Assembly (NCBI RefSeq): GCF_022829545.1
Contig: NZ_JAKSYM010000287.1
Span: 1 to 36,986, forward strand
From: Methylobacterium sp. J-030
Lineage (GTDB): Bacteria > Pseudomonadota > Alphaproteobacteria > Rhizobiales > Beijerinckiaceae
Direction: 5' to 3'
DNA length: 36,986 nucleotides
How positions within the stretch are numbered: the first letter of the stretch is position 1; each line of letters begins with the position of its first letter. Shown here piece after piece: positions 25,165-34,625 of the stretch. A program made the position numbers and the translations under genes. A model generated the notes under the pieces. It was not told the DNA's origin and did no database searches. It worked only from the letters and a program-made list of their open reading frames with translations.

Positions 25165-26015
25165 CGCCCCCTGGCCCGCCCCCCTGGCTGACAATCTCGC
25201 GCGGGCAGGCGCCGCTGATCGTCAGCCTCCCCCACACTGGGGTCGAGATCCCCGAGCCGTTCGGCGCCGGGCTCGTGTCGCCCTGGCTCGCGCGCCGGGA
25301 TGCCGACTGGTGGGTCGACCGGCTCTACGACTTCGCCGCCGGGCTCGGCGCGACGGTGGTCCGGACCGCGATCTCCCGCACGGTGATCGACGTTAACCGC
25401 GATCCCAGCGGCGCGTCGCTCTATCCTGGTCAGGCGACGACGGAGCTATGCCCGACGACCACGTTCGATGGCGAAACGCTCTACGAGCTGGGCCGGGAGC
25501 CGGACGCCGCCGCGGTCGCCCGGCGCCGGGCGGCGTTCTTCGACCCCTACCACGCCGCGCTGGAAGAGGAGATCGCGCGCCTGCGCGCCCGGCACGAAGC
25601 GATCGTCCTCTACGATTGCCACTCCATCCGGTCGGTCATCCCGCGCCTCTTCGACGGGACCCTGCCGAACTTCAACATCGGCACCGATTCGGGCCGGAGC
25701 TGCGATCCCCGGCTGACGCGGGCAGTCGCTGCGGTCTGCGCGGCGAGCGCCTGGTCCCACGTCGTCGACGGGCGCTTCAGAGGCGGCACCATCACCCGGC
25801 ACTTCGGCGATCCCGCTCGCGGCGTTCACGCGATCCAGATGGAGCTCGCCTGCCGGACGTACATGCCCGAGCCGGACGCCCCCGTCGCCGAGGGTGACTG
25901 GCCGGCGCCGTACGATCCCGCCTACGCCGCGCCCGTCCAGGCGAGGCTGCACGACATCCTCGAAGCCTGCCTCGCCTTCGTGGCGCGGCCAGACGCAAGC
26001 AGACCGCACGCATGA
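25161..26015 (+). CDS. hutG: N-formylglutamate deformylase
   Basis: A 284-residue zinc-dependent deformylase that splits N-formylglutamate into glutamate and formate, completing the HutF route. Family motifs include [14 protein letters not shown] near the N-terminus, [34 protein letters not shown] and [20 protein letters not shown] 25161 overlaps the hutI stop by four bases, and the hutU ATG overlaps its stop. Presence of hutF and this enzyme shows the formate-releasing rather than formamide-releasing branch. Confidence 0.94.
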   Translation: MTPPGPPPWLTISRGQAPLIVSLPHTGVEIPEPFGAGLVSPWLARRDADWWVDRLYDFAAGLGATVVRTAISRTVIDVNRDPSGASLYPGQATTELCPTTTFDGETLYELGREPDAAAVARRRAAFFDPYHAALEEEIARLRARHEAIVLYDCHSIRSVIPRLFDGTLPNFNIGTDSGRSCDPRLTRAVAAVCAASAWSHVVDGRFRGGTITRHFGDPARGVHAIQMELACRTYMPEPDAPVAEGDWPAPYDPAYAAPVQARLHDILEACLAFVARPDASRPHA

Positions 26016-27706
26016 ACCGTCCCGCGAACCGCCTCGACAACGCCCGGACGATCCGGGCGCCGCACGGCACCGAGCTGTCGGCCAGGAGCTGGCAGACGGA
26101 GGCACCGCTGCGCATGCTCATGAACAACCTCGACCCGGGCGTGGCCGAGCGCCCCTCCGACCTCGTCGTCTACGGCGGCATCGGCCGGGCCGCGCGGGAC
26201 TGGGACAGTTTCGACCGGATCTGCGCCGCGCTACGGCGGCTGGAAGCGGACCAGACGCTCCTGATCCAGTCGGGCAAGCCGGTCGGCGTGTTCCGCACGC
26301 ACCCGGAAGCGCCGCGCGTGCTCATCGCCAACTCGAACCTCGTGCCGCACTGGGCGAACTGGGAGCATTTCAACGAGCTCGATCGCAGGGGGCTGATGAT
26401 GTACGGCCAGATGACGGCCGGCTCCTGGATCTACATCGGCTCGCAGGGCATCGTTCAGGGCACCTACGAGACTTTCGTCGAATTGGGCCGCCAGCATTAC
26501 GGCGGCGACCTCTCCGGCCGCTGGATCCTGACCGCGGGCCTGGGCGGCATGGGCGGCGCGCAGACGCTGGCCGCGACCATGGCCGGCGCGTCCTGCCTCG
26601 CGGTCGAGTGCCGGGCCTCCTCGATCGAGGCCCGTCTGCGGACCGGCTACGTCGACATGCAGGCCGACGACCTCGACCACGCGCTCGCAATCGTCGAGCG
26701 CTCCTGCCGCGAGCGCAAGCCCATCTCGGTGGCGCTGCTGGCCAACGCGGCCGACGTCTACCCCGAGTTGGTCCGGCGCGGCGTCCGGCCCGACTGCGTC
26801 ACCGACCAGACCTCCGCGCACGATCCCGTCAACGGCTACCTGCCGCAGGGCTGGACGCTGGACGCGTGGGAGGCACGCCGCGCGGCCGATCCGGCCGGCG
26901 TCGCGCGCGCGGCGAAGGGCTCCATGGCCGTCCATGTCCGGGCCATGCTGGACTTCCACAGGGCCGGGGTGCCGACGGTCGATTACGGCAACAACATCCG
27001 CCAGATGGCGCTGGAGGAGGGCGTGGCCGACGCCTTCAGCTTCCCGGGCTTCGTGCCGGCCTACATCCGCCCGCTGTTCTGCCGCGGCGTCGGACCCTTC
27101 CGCTGGTGCGCGCTCTCGGGCGACCCAGAGGACATCTACCGCACCGACGCCAAGGTGAAGGAATTGCTGCCGGAGGCGACCCATCTCCACCGGTGGCTCG
27201 ACATGGCCCAGGAGCGCATCCGCTTCCAAGGTCTGCCGGCGCGGATCTGCTGGGTCGGGCTCGGCGACCGCCACCGGCTTGGGCTCGCCTTCAACGCGAT
27301 GGTGGCCTCGGGCGAGCTGAAGGCGCCGATCGTGATCGGCCGCGACCATCTCGACTCGGGCTCGGTAGCATCCCCGAACCGCGAGACGGAGGCGATGCGG
27401 GACGGCTCCGACGCCGTCTCGGACTGGCCGCTGCTCAACGCGCTCCTGAATACCGCCTCCGGCGCGACCTGGGTCTCGCTACACCACGGCGGCGGGGTGG
27501 GCATGGGCTTCAGCCAGCACGCCGGGATGGTGATCGTGGCCGACGGCACCCCGGAGGCCGCGAGGCGCCTCGAGCGCGTGCTGTGGAACGACCCTGCCAC
27601 TGGCGTGATGCGCCACGCCGACGCCGGCTACGACCTCGCGCTCGACTGCGCCCGCGAGCGGGGCCTGGACCTGCCGGGCCTCGGCGGTCCCGGTGTCCCG
27701 GTCTGA
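26012..27706 (+). CDS. hutU: Urocanate hydratase
   Basis: A 564-residue NAD+-containing urocanase, normal length, converting urocanate to imidazolone propionate. The urocanase signature [10 protein letters not shown] is present, with [20 protein letters not shown] for NAD binding, [19 protein letters not shown], and the late [20 protein letters not shown]. Starts at ATG 26012 within ATGA overlap with hutG. No histidine ammonia-lyase precedes or follows it in the window. Confidence 0.96.
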   Translation: MNRPANRLDNARTIRAPHGTELSARSWQTEAPLRMLMNNLDPGVAERPSDLVVYGGIGRAARDWDSFDRICAALRRLEADQTLLIQSGKPVGVFRTHPEAPRVLIANSNLVPHWANWEHFNELDRRGLMMYGQMTAGSWIYIGSQGIVQGTYETFVELGRQHYGGDLSGRWILTAGLGGMGGAQTLAATMAGASCLAVECRASSIEARLRTGYVDMQADDLDHALAIVERSCRERKPISVALLANAADVYPELVRRGVRPDCVTDQTSAHDPVNGYLPQGWTLDAWEARRAADPAGVARAAKGSMAVHVRAMLDFHRAGVPTVDYGNNIRQMALEEGVADAFSFPGFVPAYIRPLFCRGVGPFRWCALSGDPEDIYRTDAKVKELLPEATHLHRWLDMAQERIRFQGLPARICWVGLGDRHRLGLAFNAMVASGELKAPIVIGRDHLDSGSVASPNRETEAMRDGSDAVSDWPLLNALLNTASGATWVSLHHGGGVGMGFSQHAGMVIVADGTPEAARRLERVLWNDPATGVMRHADAGYDLALDCARERGLDLPGLGGPGVPV

Positions 27707-27711
27707 CGCGC

Positions 27712-28290
27712 GTGGGGATCCTGCGGGCTGCCCATCACCGGACGATGCCGTGGAAAAACGGCGGCGGCGAGACGATCGAGATCGCGCTCGGCCCGGACGG
27801 CGCCGCCCTGGATCGCTTCGACTGGCGCGTCAGCGCGGCGACGGTTGGTCGGGACGGGCCGTTCTCGGCGTTCCCGGGCATCGACCGGACGCTGTGCGTC
27901 CTGGACGGGGGCAGGATCGAGCTGGCGGTCGGGGACGCCCCGCCCATGCGCCTCGATGAGGGGTCGCCCCCGTTCGCCTTCGCGGCCGACGCCGCGTGCG
28001 CGGCGCGGCTGGTCGACGGTCCGATCACCGGCCTCAACGTCATGTCGCGGCGGGGCCGCCTGACCCACAGCGTGCGGCGGATCGACCTCGGCCGCGGAAT
28101 CGAGGTGCGGGCGTCGGGCGACACGGTGCTGCTGTTCTCGGCCTCGGGCGCGCTCGCCGTCGAGGCGGGTGCGGGGCCGGTTCGCCTCGACGCGCGCGAT
28201 TGCCTGATGGGTGGCGGGACGGTGGACTGGCGGGTGAGTGCCGTCGGGCCCGCGGTCCGGTCTTTCCTGATCACGTTTCACGTCGTCTGA
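27712..28290 (+). CDS. hutD: HutD/Ves family protein
   Basis: A 192-residue bicupin-fold protein. It begins VGILRAAHHRTMPWKNGGGE, the defining motif of HutD, with GRDGPFSAFPGIDRTLCVLD and a mid-domain ITGLNVMSRRG. HutD has been linked to setting an upper limit on hut expression, perhaps by binding formylglutamate; its reaction is unknown. GTG 27712, five bases after hutU, begins at the conserved position. Confidence 0.9.
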   Translation: MGILRAAHHRTMPWKNGGGETIEIALGPDGAALDRFDWRVSAATVGRDGPFSAFPGIDRTLCVLDGGRIELAVGDAPPMRLDEGSPPFAFAADAACAARLVDGPITGLNVMSRRGRLTHSVRRIDLGRGIEVRASGDTVLLFSASGALAVEAGAGPVRLDARDCLMGGGTVDWRVSAVGPAVRSFLITFHVV

Positions 28291-28318
28291 ACGCACCACG
28301 CAGGCCGGGGATGGACCG

Positions 28319-29320
28319 ATGAAGCCGATCTACTTGGACTACCTCAACCGCCTCGACATCGCGGAACTCGGCATGACCGACGCCGAGATCCTGGCCGCCA
28401 TTGAGACGAGCTTGGCCACGCAGGGGCGGGGAGAGGCCGTGATCGAGCCGCGCGTCCACCTGGAGCCGGGGGTCGCCAACGGCCACTTCAACGTGCTGCG
28501 CGGCGCGCTGAAGGAGCCGATCGACAGCGCGGGCGTGAAGGTCGTCGGCGACTTCGTAGACAACTACACGATCGGCCTGCCCTCGGAATTGGCGCTCCTG
28601 CTGCTGCTCGACCCGCGCACCGGCGTGCCGAAGGCGATCCTGGACGCCAGCGGCATCACCGATATGCGCACCGGCGCCGTCACCGCGATCGGCGCGAAGT
28701 ACCTGGCGCGGAAGGGCTCGAAGGTCCTCGGCCACATCGGCGCGCGCGGCACCGCCTACTGGAACGTGCGGCTCCTCGATTACCTGTTCGACTTCGATGA
28801 GATCCGCGTCCACTCGCGCCGGCCCGAGAGCCGCGACGCCTTCGCTGAGCGGCTGCGCCGCGACCTCGGCAAGGCGGTGATCGTGACGGACGACTGGCGG
28901 CCCTGCGTGGAGGGGGCCGACATCGTCGTGGAGGCCTCGCGGCTGTCCGAGCCGACGCCGCTCCTCAAGACGGCCTGGATTGAAAAGGGCGCCTTCGTCG
29001 TGCCCTACGGCACCATGAGCGCAGTCGAGCCCTCGCTCACCGGCATCATGGACAAGCTGGTGGTCGACGACTGGGGCCAGTGCAAGGGGGGCAAGTTCGG
29101 CAGCCTGCGGGCGCACGTCGAGGCGGGCACGCTGTCGGAGGCGACGCTCCACGCCGAACTCGGACAGATCGTGGCGGGCCTCAAGCCCGGGCGCGAGAGC
29201 GATGCCGAGACCAACCTCCTCTGGCACCGCGGCCTCTCGCTCTCGGACATCGCGCTGGGGCACGCGATGCTGGCGAAGGCGCGCGCGCTCGGGATCGGGC
29301 AGCGGCTGCGCTACGCCTGA
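28319..29320 (+). CDS. Ornithine cyclodeaminase / mu-crystallin family protein
   Basis: A 333-residue NAD(P)-dependent enzyme of the OCD family. The typical lysine region is DSAGVKVVGDF and the segment ASGITDMRTGAVTAIGAKYL is clear. The nucleotide-binding loop reads HIGARGTAYWNVRLLDYLFD, not the usual GAGxQA. Family members deaminate ornithine or reduce cyclic imines and alpha-ketimines (mu-crystallin). None belongs to the standard histidine route, so it may act on an atypical precursor of the hut intermediates. It starts 28 bases after hutD, with GGGG upstream of ATG 28319, and the PhnD-like gene begins one base after its stop. Confidence 0.85.
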   Translation: MKPIYLDYLNRLDIAELGMTDAEILAAIETSLATQGRGEAVIEPRVHLEPGVANGHFNVLRGALKEPIDSAGVKVVGDFVDNYTIGLPSELALLLLLDPRTGVPKAILDASGITDMRTGAVTAIGAKYLARKGSKVLGHIGARGTAYWNVRLLDYLFDFDEIRVHSRRPESRDAFAERLRRDLGKAVIVTDDWRPCVEGADIVVEASRLSEPTPLLKTAWIEKGAFVVPYGTMSAVEPSLTGIMDKLVVDDWGQCKGGKFGSLRAHVEAGTLSEATLHAELGQIVAGLKPGRESDAETNLLWHRGLSLSDIALGHAMLAKARALGIGQRLRYA

Positions 29321-30154
29321 ATGCCGAGCGGGACCAACCCCATGACGTGGATCGCCAACGCCCGCATGTACGGCGTCACGCCGGACGCGGCGTCGGCCTG
29401 GGCCGAGCTGTTCGCCTGGGTCGCCGCCCGGAGCGGCGTGCGGCTGGACGTCGTGGCGCATCCGGCCGACCGGCCGATGGCCGAGCTTTGGGCGCGCCCC
29501 GACCTCGGCTGCGCGTTCATGTGCGGGCGCCCCTGGCTGCGGGCGGCCCCGAGGCCGATCCCGATCGCCCGCCCCCTGCCGTCGCCAGCGCGCTACGGCG
29601 GCCGGGCCCGGTACATGACGGATCTCGCGGTGCGCACAGACGCTCCGTTCCGCACACTGGAGGACACGTTCGGGCACCGGATCGGCTACACGCTGGAGGA
29701 ATCGCACTCGGGCTACAACGCGCCGCGGCACCACCTGCTCGCCCACAGGTCGGAGGCGCGGCCTCGGCTGTTCGCCCGGTCCGTCGGCCCGCTCCACACG
29801 CCGCGCGGCGTCGTCTCGGCGCTGCTCTCGGGCGAGATCGATGTCGGGCCGCTGGATTCCTACTGCCTCGACCTAATGCGCGCGGACCCGGCCGATGGCG
29901 CGCAGGGGCTGCGCATCCTCACTACGACCGTGCCCGCGCCGATCCCCCTGCTCATGGCGTCCCCTGGCTGCCCGGCACCGGTGGCGGACGCGCTCCGGGG
30001 TGCGTTCCTCGCCGTCTCGGACGCTCCGGAACTCGCCGACATCCGGGGGCGGCTCCTGCTGCGCGGCTTCGGCGCGGTGGACGAGGCGGATTACGCGCTG
30101 CTGTCGGCCTGGGACCGCGAGGCGGTCCAGGCTGGCTACCCTCAGCCCGCGTGA
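29321..30154 (+). CDS. PhnD-like substrate-binding-fold protein without signal peptide
   Basis: A 277-residue protein resembling phosphate/phosphonate (PhnD-type) ABC binding proteins: IANARMYGVTPDAASAWAEL, PDLGCAFMCGRPWL, GHRIGYTLEESHSGYNAPRH and VSALLSGEIDVGPLDSYCLD. There is no hydrophobic signal sequence or lipobox at either ATG 29321 or ATG 29342, so it appears cytosolic. A separate, secreted binding protein is encoded at 32023. It could be a cytosolic sensor or an enzyme with the periplasmic-binding fold (as in THI5-like proteins), or the signal may have been lost. The start follows the OCD stop (TGAATG). Confidence 0.7.
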   Translation: MPSGTNPMTWIANARMYGVTPDAASAWAELFAWVAARSGVRLDVVAHPADRPMAELWARPDLGCAFMCGRPWLRAAPRPIPIARPLPSPARYGGRARYMTDLAVRTDAPFRTLEDTFGHRIGYTLEESHSGYNAPRHHLLAHRSEARPRLFARSVGPLHTPRGVVSALLSGEIDVGPLDSYCLDLMRADPADGAQGLRILTTTVPAPIPLLMASPGCPAPVADALRGAFLAVSDAPELADIRGRLLLRGFGAVDEADYALLSAWDREAVQAGYPQPA

Positions 30155-30266
30155 GGCCGGCCCCGATGGACGTGCCCGCCACCAGTGCCCGGCGACGAAC
30201 CGGCCCGCTGCCGACACGATGGGCGAAGCCTGCCCATCATCTCGGCTTGCCTGCGGAGGCGGCAAA

Positions 30267-30280
30267 TATGTACAGACATA
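30267..30280. promoter_or_regulatory. Second HutC-type operator, upstream of ABC transporter genes
   Basis: TATGTACAGACATA has perfect TATGT/ACATA arms around four bases. It lies 40 bases before the ABC ATPase ATG, in the 166-bp gap after the PhnD-like gene, and closely matches the site between hutF and hutI. It suggests an internal promoter repressed by HutC. Confidence 0.65.
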
Positions 30281-30320
30281 GTCGCGGTCGCCCTTGGGCT
30301 CGGGTCCGGAGTCAGCACGC

Positions 30321-31112
30321 ATGACCGATGCCGCCCTCACCTTCGCCGACATCCGGCAGGCGTTCCCCGGGCCGGGCGGGGGCGAGCCGACCCGCGTGCT
30401 CGACGGGATCAGCTTCGCCGTCGGCCGCGGTGAGTTCATCGCGGTGATCGGGCCGAGCGGATGCGGGAAGAGCACTCTGCTCCAGATGGCGGCCGGCCTG
30501 CTCGCGCCGACGGGTGGCGAGGTCCGCCACCGCGGGCGCGTGATCGCCGGCGTGAACCGCGCGGTGGGCTTCGTGCCGCAGCAGGCACAGCTCTTCCCGT
30601 GGAAGACGCTCTCAGAGAACGTCGAGCTGCCCCTCCTGCTGCGCGGCGTCGCGCCCGCGGAGCGGCGCGACAGGGTGGCCGAGGCGTTGCGGGCGGTGGG
30701 CCTCGACGGATTCGAGCATCACTATCCGAACCAGCTCTCCGGCGGGATGCAGAAGCGCGGCTCGATCGCCCGCACCCTGATCTACAAGCCCGACGTGATC
30801 CTGATGGACGAGCCGTTCGGCGCGCTCGACGCGCAGACCCGGATGGTGATGCAGGCCGACCTCCAGGCGCTGTCCCGCGCGGCCGGCGCGACCGTCGTGT
30901 TCATCACTCACGACATCACCGAGGCGGTCGTGCTCGCGGACCGGGTCGTCGTACTCAGCCAGCGCCCCTCGCGCGTGCTGGCCGACGTGGCCATCGACCT
31001 GCCGCGCCCACGCGACGTGTTCGAGCCGTTCCGCAACCCCGGCTTCGAGTTGGCCTACGACGCGGTGTGGTCGCGCTTCCGCACGCAGATCAGTCTCGGA
31101 CGAGCGCATTGA
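30321..31112 (+). CDS. ABC transporter ATP-binding protein, NitT/TauT (SsuB) type
   Basis: A 263-residue ATPase. Walker A GPSGCGKST, Q-loop in FVPQQAQLFPWKTL, signature LSGGMQKR and Walker B VILMDEPFGALD, H-loop FITHD. The family energises uptake of taurine, sulfonates, nitrate, thiamine precursors and similar small molecules. It starts ATG 30321 and heads a three-gene importer operon with permease (31129) and periplasmic protein (32023). Possible HutC control through the site at 30267 links the import to hut catabolism. Confidence 0.95.
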   Translation: MTDAALTFADIRQAFPGPGGGEPTRVLDGISFAVGRGEFIAVIGPSGCGKSTLLQMAAGLLAPTGGEVRHRGRVIAGVNRAVGFVPQQAQLFPWKTLSENVELPLLLRGVAPAERRDRVAEALRAVGLDGFEHHYPNQLSGGMQKRGSIARTLIYKPDVILMDEPFGALDAQTRMVMQADLQALSRAAGATVVFITHDITEAVVLADRVVVLSQRPSRVLADVAIDLPRPRDVFEPFRNPGFELAYDAVWSRFRTQISLGRAH

Positions 31113-31128
31113 GGCCGGAGCCCGCACC

Positions 31129-31989
31129 ATGACCGAGCTCGCCGATCCGATCGCGCCCCAGGCCCCGATGCGGGCGGACTCACCTCCGGCCCCACGGGTG
31201 CGGACGCGCCCGGGCGGGGGATACGCGGCGCGCCTGACCCCGCTGCTGCCCGGCCTGGTGCTGATCGCCTTCTGGCAGTGGGCCTCCGGACGGCTCGTCC
31301 GGGAGATCTACGTAAGCAAGCCCACCGCCGTGGCCTCGCGCTTGTACGAGCTGTTCGCGACCGGCGAGATCTTCCCGCACCTCTGGACGACCGCCCAGGA
31401 ACTCGTCCTCGGCTACGCGATCGGCGTCGCGGGCGGGATCATGGCGGGCTACGCGCTCGGGCGCTCGCCGCGGCTCGCGCGGGTGTTCGAGCCCTACGTC
31501 ATGGGCTTCTACGGCGTGCCGAAGATCGCGCTGGCGCCCCTGTTCATCATCTGGTTCGGCATCGGCATGGGCTCGAAGGTCGCGCTGGCGGCGATCATGG
31601 TGTTCTTCCTCGTGTTCTACAACGTCTACACCGGCGTGCGCGGGGTCGACCGGGAACTCGTCAACCTCACCCTGGTGATGGGCGCCAACCAGCGCCAGCT
31701 CACCCGCCACGTCTACCTGCCGGCGGCAGCGCCCTTCGTGATGCTGGGGATGCGGCTGGCCATCCCCTACAGCGTCATCGGCGTGATCGTCGGCGAGTTC
31801 ACCTCCGCGACGCAGGGGCTGGGTTTGTTCATCCACGAGGCGTCGTCGACCTACGATCCGGCCGGGGTCTTCGCCGGGATCGCGATCCTGCTCGCCTTCG
31901 TCCTCGGCGCCGGCTCGCTCGCCGGCCGGCTGGAGCGCCGGCTCCTGCGCTGGCGCACGCTCTCGGGCACGAGCCCGAGCGAGATCTGA
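31129..31989 (+). CDS. ABC transporter permease, NitT/TauT (SsuC) type
   Basis: A 286-residue inner-membrane protein with an N-terminal cytosolic tail rich in Pro and Arg and about six helices. The EAA loop contacting the ATPase is around MGANQRQLTRHVYLPAAAPF. FYGVPKIALAPLFIIWFGIG is the family-typical central segment. Its dimer forms the translocation path for the importer with the adjacent ATPase; 17 bases separate the genes. Confidence 0.93.
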   Translation: MTELADPIAPQAPMRADSPPAPRVRTRPGGGYAARLTPLLPGLVLIAFWQWASGRLVREIYVSKPTAVASRLYELFATGEIFPHLWTTAQELVLGYAIGVAGGIMAGYALGRSPRLARVFEPYVMGFYGVPKIALAPLFIIWFGIGMGSKVALAAIMVFFLVFYNVYTGVRGVDRELVNLTLVMGANQRQLTRHVYLPAAAPFVMLGMRLAIPYSVIGVIVGEFTSATQGLGLFIHEASSTYDPAGVFAGIAILLAFVLGAGSLAGRLERRLLRWRTLSGTSPSEI

Positions 31990-32022
31990 CCAGCCCCTCG
32001 CATCAGGACAGGGATCGGCACC

Positions 32023-33063
32023 ATGCGCATGATCGTCGACGCGACCCGAGCGGCCCTCCTCGGTGCGGTCCTACTGATGGGGCCGGACGCCGCCTGCGCC
32101 CAGCAGAGTGTGCGCATCGGCCTCGGCGCACCCACCTTGAGCTTCCTGCCGATCTGGGCGGCGCGGGCGTTCGACACCTTCAAGCCACAGGGGCTCACGG
32201 CGAGCGTCGTGGCGCTGCCGGGGGGCGACACCGCGGCGCTGGCCGCCCTCGACGCGGGCGACGTCGACCTGGCCGCCGTCGGCACCGACGCGCTGCTGCG
32301 GGCGACGGCCAAAGGCCAGCCCTTCGAGATGGTCTACACGGTGATGTCCAAGGTCACGGCGCAGCTCGTCGTGTCGCCTGCCTTCCTGAAGCGGGCGGAC
32401 GTGACCGCCGCCGACCCGCTGCCCAAGCGGCTCGCCGCCCTGAAGGGCGTGCTCGTCGGGGTGACCTCACTCGCCGGCGCACAGGAGAACGCGGCCCGCT
32501 GGCTCGCGGCCAGGGGTGGCCTCGACCCGAAGGCCGACATCAAGGTCGCGCAGGTCGGCAGCCCGGTCGCGGCTCAAGCCGCTCTGGAGGTCGGGCGGAT
32601 CGACGCCTTCGTTCTGTCGCCGCCCGAGGGCTACAACGCCGAGAAAGCCGGCACGGGGGTGGTCCTCGTCACGCTCGGCGACGACTTCCCCCTTCTCGCC
32701 GAGCAGCCCTACCTCGTCCTCGTCGCAAAGAAGCCGATCTCGGAACAGACCGCCGCGCTGATCACCCGGACCGCCAAGGCGATGCGGGCGGCGGGTGCCG
32801 CGGTCGCGGCCAAGCCCGAGGAGACGGCGGCCGCCATCCAGAAGCAGTTCTTCGCCAAGGCGAGCCCGGACGCCATCACGGCTGCGGTCAAGGCGATGGC
32901 GAGCGGCGTCGCTGGCGGCGGCCGGCTCAGTGCGGGAAGCGTCCAGAACGCCCTCACCTTCGCCGAGGAGGTCGGTGCGTCCTACGGGCGGGGCGTCGAC
33001 GCCAAGGCCTCCGAGGACGACCTCTGGACGAACCGCTTCGTCGCGGCAGCCGAAGCGCCCTGA
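32023..33063 (+). CDS. ABC transporter periplasmic substrate-binding protein, NMT1/SsuA-like
   Basis: A 346-residue secreted protein. Residues 1-26 form a Sec signal (basic start, hydrophobic LLGAVLLMGPDAACA, likely cut after Ala-x-Ala near AACAQ). The mature part begins SVRIGLGAPTLSFLPIWAAR, the usual NMT1/SsuA start, with a two-lobe fold. It delivers substrate to the permease at 31129. The ligand cannot be read from sequence; by context it should be an imidazole or acid feeding the hut/CoA genes. Confidence 0.9.
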   Translation: MRMIVDATRAALLGAVLLMGPDAACAQQSVRIGLGAPTLSFLPIWAARAFDTFKPQGLTASVVALPGGDTAALAALDAGDVDLAAVGTDALLRATAKGQPFEMVYTVMSKVTAQLVVSPAFLKRADVTAADPLPKRLAALKGVLVGVTSLAGAQENAARWLAARGGLDPKADIKVAQVGSPVAAQAALEVGRIDAFVLSPPEGYNAEKAGTGVVLVTLGDDFPLLAEQPYLVLVAKKPISEQTAALITRTAKAMRAAGAAVAAKPEETAAAIQKQFFAKASPDAITAAVKAMASGVAGGGRLSAGSVQNALTFAEEVGASYGRGVDAKASEDDLWTNRFVAAAEAP

Positions 33064-33077
33064 CGCGGTCCAGCGCC

Positions 33078-34625
33078 ATGCGCATCCTCACCGCACTCCA
33101 GGCCGCCGCACTGCTGCGGGACAGCATGACGGTCGCGGCCTCTGGCTTCGGCGGATGCTGCCACCCGGAGGCGATCACCGCCGCCGTCGAGGCGCGCTTT
33201 CTGGCAGAGGGCGCTCCGCGCGGCCTCACCCTGCTCTTCGCCGCCAGCACCGGGGACCGCAAGACCCGCGGAATGGATCATTTCGGCCACGAGGGCCTCG
33301 TGGCGCGCGTGATCGCCGGGGGCTGGCGGGGCACGCCGCGCCTGGGCGAACTCGCGCTCGCCGAGAAGATCGAGGCTCATTGCTGGCCGCAGGGCGTCAT
33401 CGCACAGCTCTACCGGGCGATCGCCGCCGGGCAGCCTGGGATCGTCACCCGTATAGGGCTCGGCTCGTTCATGGACCCGCTGCACGGGGGCGGCCGGATG
33501 AACGCCTCCACGCCCGCCCCTCTGGTCGAGCGGGTGCGCCTGCGCGGGCAGGACTGGCTGCTCTACCCCGCCCTGGCGCTTGACTGCGTGCTCCTGCGCG
33601 GCACGACGGCCGACGAGGACGGCAACGTCACCACCGAGGACGAGGCATTCCCCCTCGATCTGCTGGCCATGGCGCAGGCCGGGCGCAACTCCGGCGGTCT
33701 CGTGATCGTCCAGGTGAAGCGGATCGCCCGGCGCGGGTCGCTCGACCCCCACGCGGTGCGCGTGCCCGGCCACTTGGTGGACCACGTCGTCGTCTGCACC
33801 GACCCGGCGCTGCACGGCATCACCTTCGGCGAGGCCGACAACGCCGCCTTCGCCGGCCGCCTGCGCGTCCCGGACGAGCGCGCGGTCCTGCCGCTCAGCG
33901 TCGACAAGGTGATCCAGCGGCGCGCCTTCCTGGAGATGGCGGGCTTGGACCACCCGACGATCAACCTCGGCATTGGTATCCCGGCCGGGATCGGGCGCGT
34001 CGCGGCTGAGGAGGGGTTCACGGCTTACACGATGACCGTCGAGTCGGGGGTCGTCGGCGGCATCCCCGGCGAGGAGCTCGCGTTCGGGGCCGCCGCGAAC
34101 CCGACCGCGGTCGTCCCGCAGGCGTCCCAGTTCGACTTCTACGACGGCGGCGGCCTCGACATCGCCTTCCTCGGCATGGCCGAGGCGGATGTACGCGGGG
34201 CCGTCAACGTGAGCCGGTTCGGCCGCCAGGTGGTCGGCGTCGGCGGCTTCACCAACATCGCGCAGAGCGCGCGGCGCGTCGTCTATGTCGGCGCCTTCAC
34301 GGCGGGGGGCGCCGACATCGCGGTGGGCGAGCGCGGCCTCGCGATCCGCGCGGACGGGCGGACCTGCAAGATCGTCGAGCGGGTCGCGCAGGTCAGCGCC
34401 GATCCAGCCGCCGCCCCGCCGGGCCAGGAGCAGGCGATCGTGACCGAGCGCGCGGTGTTCCGGGTGCGGGACAGCCGGCTGACGCTCACGGAGGTGGCCC
34501 CCGGCATCGACGCGCGAACGCACGTCCTGGAGCGCCTGCCGCCGGGCATCGCGGTCGCCGAGCCGCTGGGGACCATGCCGGGCAAACTGTTCGCTGAGCG
34601 CCCGATGAGGGAGGCCGGTCCATGA
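33078..34625 (+). CDS. Acyl-CoA:acetate/3-keto-acid CoA-transferase (fused two-subunit, YdiF-like)
   Basis: A 515-residue class I CoA-transferase, with alpha-like and beta-like halves in one chain. The first half has TVAASGFGGCCHPEAITAAV; the second half has INLGIGIPAGIGRVA and TMTVESGVVGGIPGE, in which the Glu would carry the CoA thioester. It would activate a carboxylic acid using acetyl- or succinyl-CoA. The frame is open far upstream (to 31278) through shadow sequence; ATG 33078, 14 bases after the binding protein gene, is the true start. Neighbours SDR and MaoC suggest further steps on the CoA ester. Confidence 0.92.
   Translation: MRILTALQAAALLRDSMTVAASGFGGCCHPEAITAAVEARFLAEGAPRGLTLLFAASTGDRKTRGMDHFGHEGLVARVIAGGWRGTPRLGELALAEKIEAHCWPQGVIAQLYRAIAAGQPGIVTRIGLGSFMDPLHGGGRMNASTPAPLVERVRLRGQDWLLYPALALDCVLLRGTTADEDGNVTTEDEAFPLDLLAMAQAGRNSGGLVIVQVKRIARRGSLDPHAVRVPGHLVDHVVVCTDPALHGITFGEADNAAFAGRLRVPDERAVLPLSVDKVIQRRAFLEMAGLDHPTINLGIGIPAGIGRVAAEEGFTAYTMTVESGVVGGIPGEELAFGAAANPTAVVPQASQFDFYDGGGLDIAFLGMAEADVRGAVNVSRFGRQVVGVGGFTNIAQSARRVVYVGAFTAGGADIAVGERGLAIRADGRTCKIVERVAQVSADPAAAPPGQEQAIVTERAVFRVRDSRLTLTEVAPGIDARTHVLERLPPGIAVAEPLGTMPGKLFAERPMREAGP

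Noticed and set aside
22489..25194. 901-codon minus-strand open frame
   Set aside because: Only its last half is real (hutF from 23844). The rest is the antisense shadow of hutI in GC-rich DNA.
25894..28290. 798-codon plus-strand open frame ending in HutD
   Set aside because: It is the shadow of hutU followed by the true hutD start at 27712.
31278..34625. 1115-codon plus-strand open frame that could look like a fusion protein
   Set aside because: The first 600 codons are out-of-frame shadow of the permease and binding protein genes; the CoA-transferase starts at 33078.
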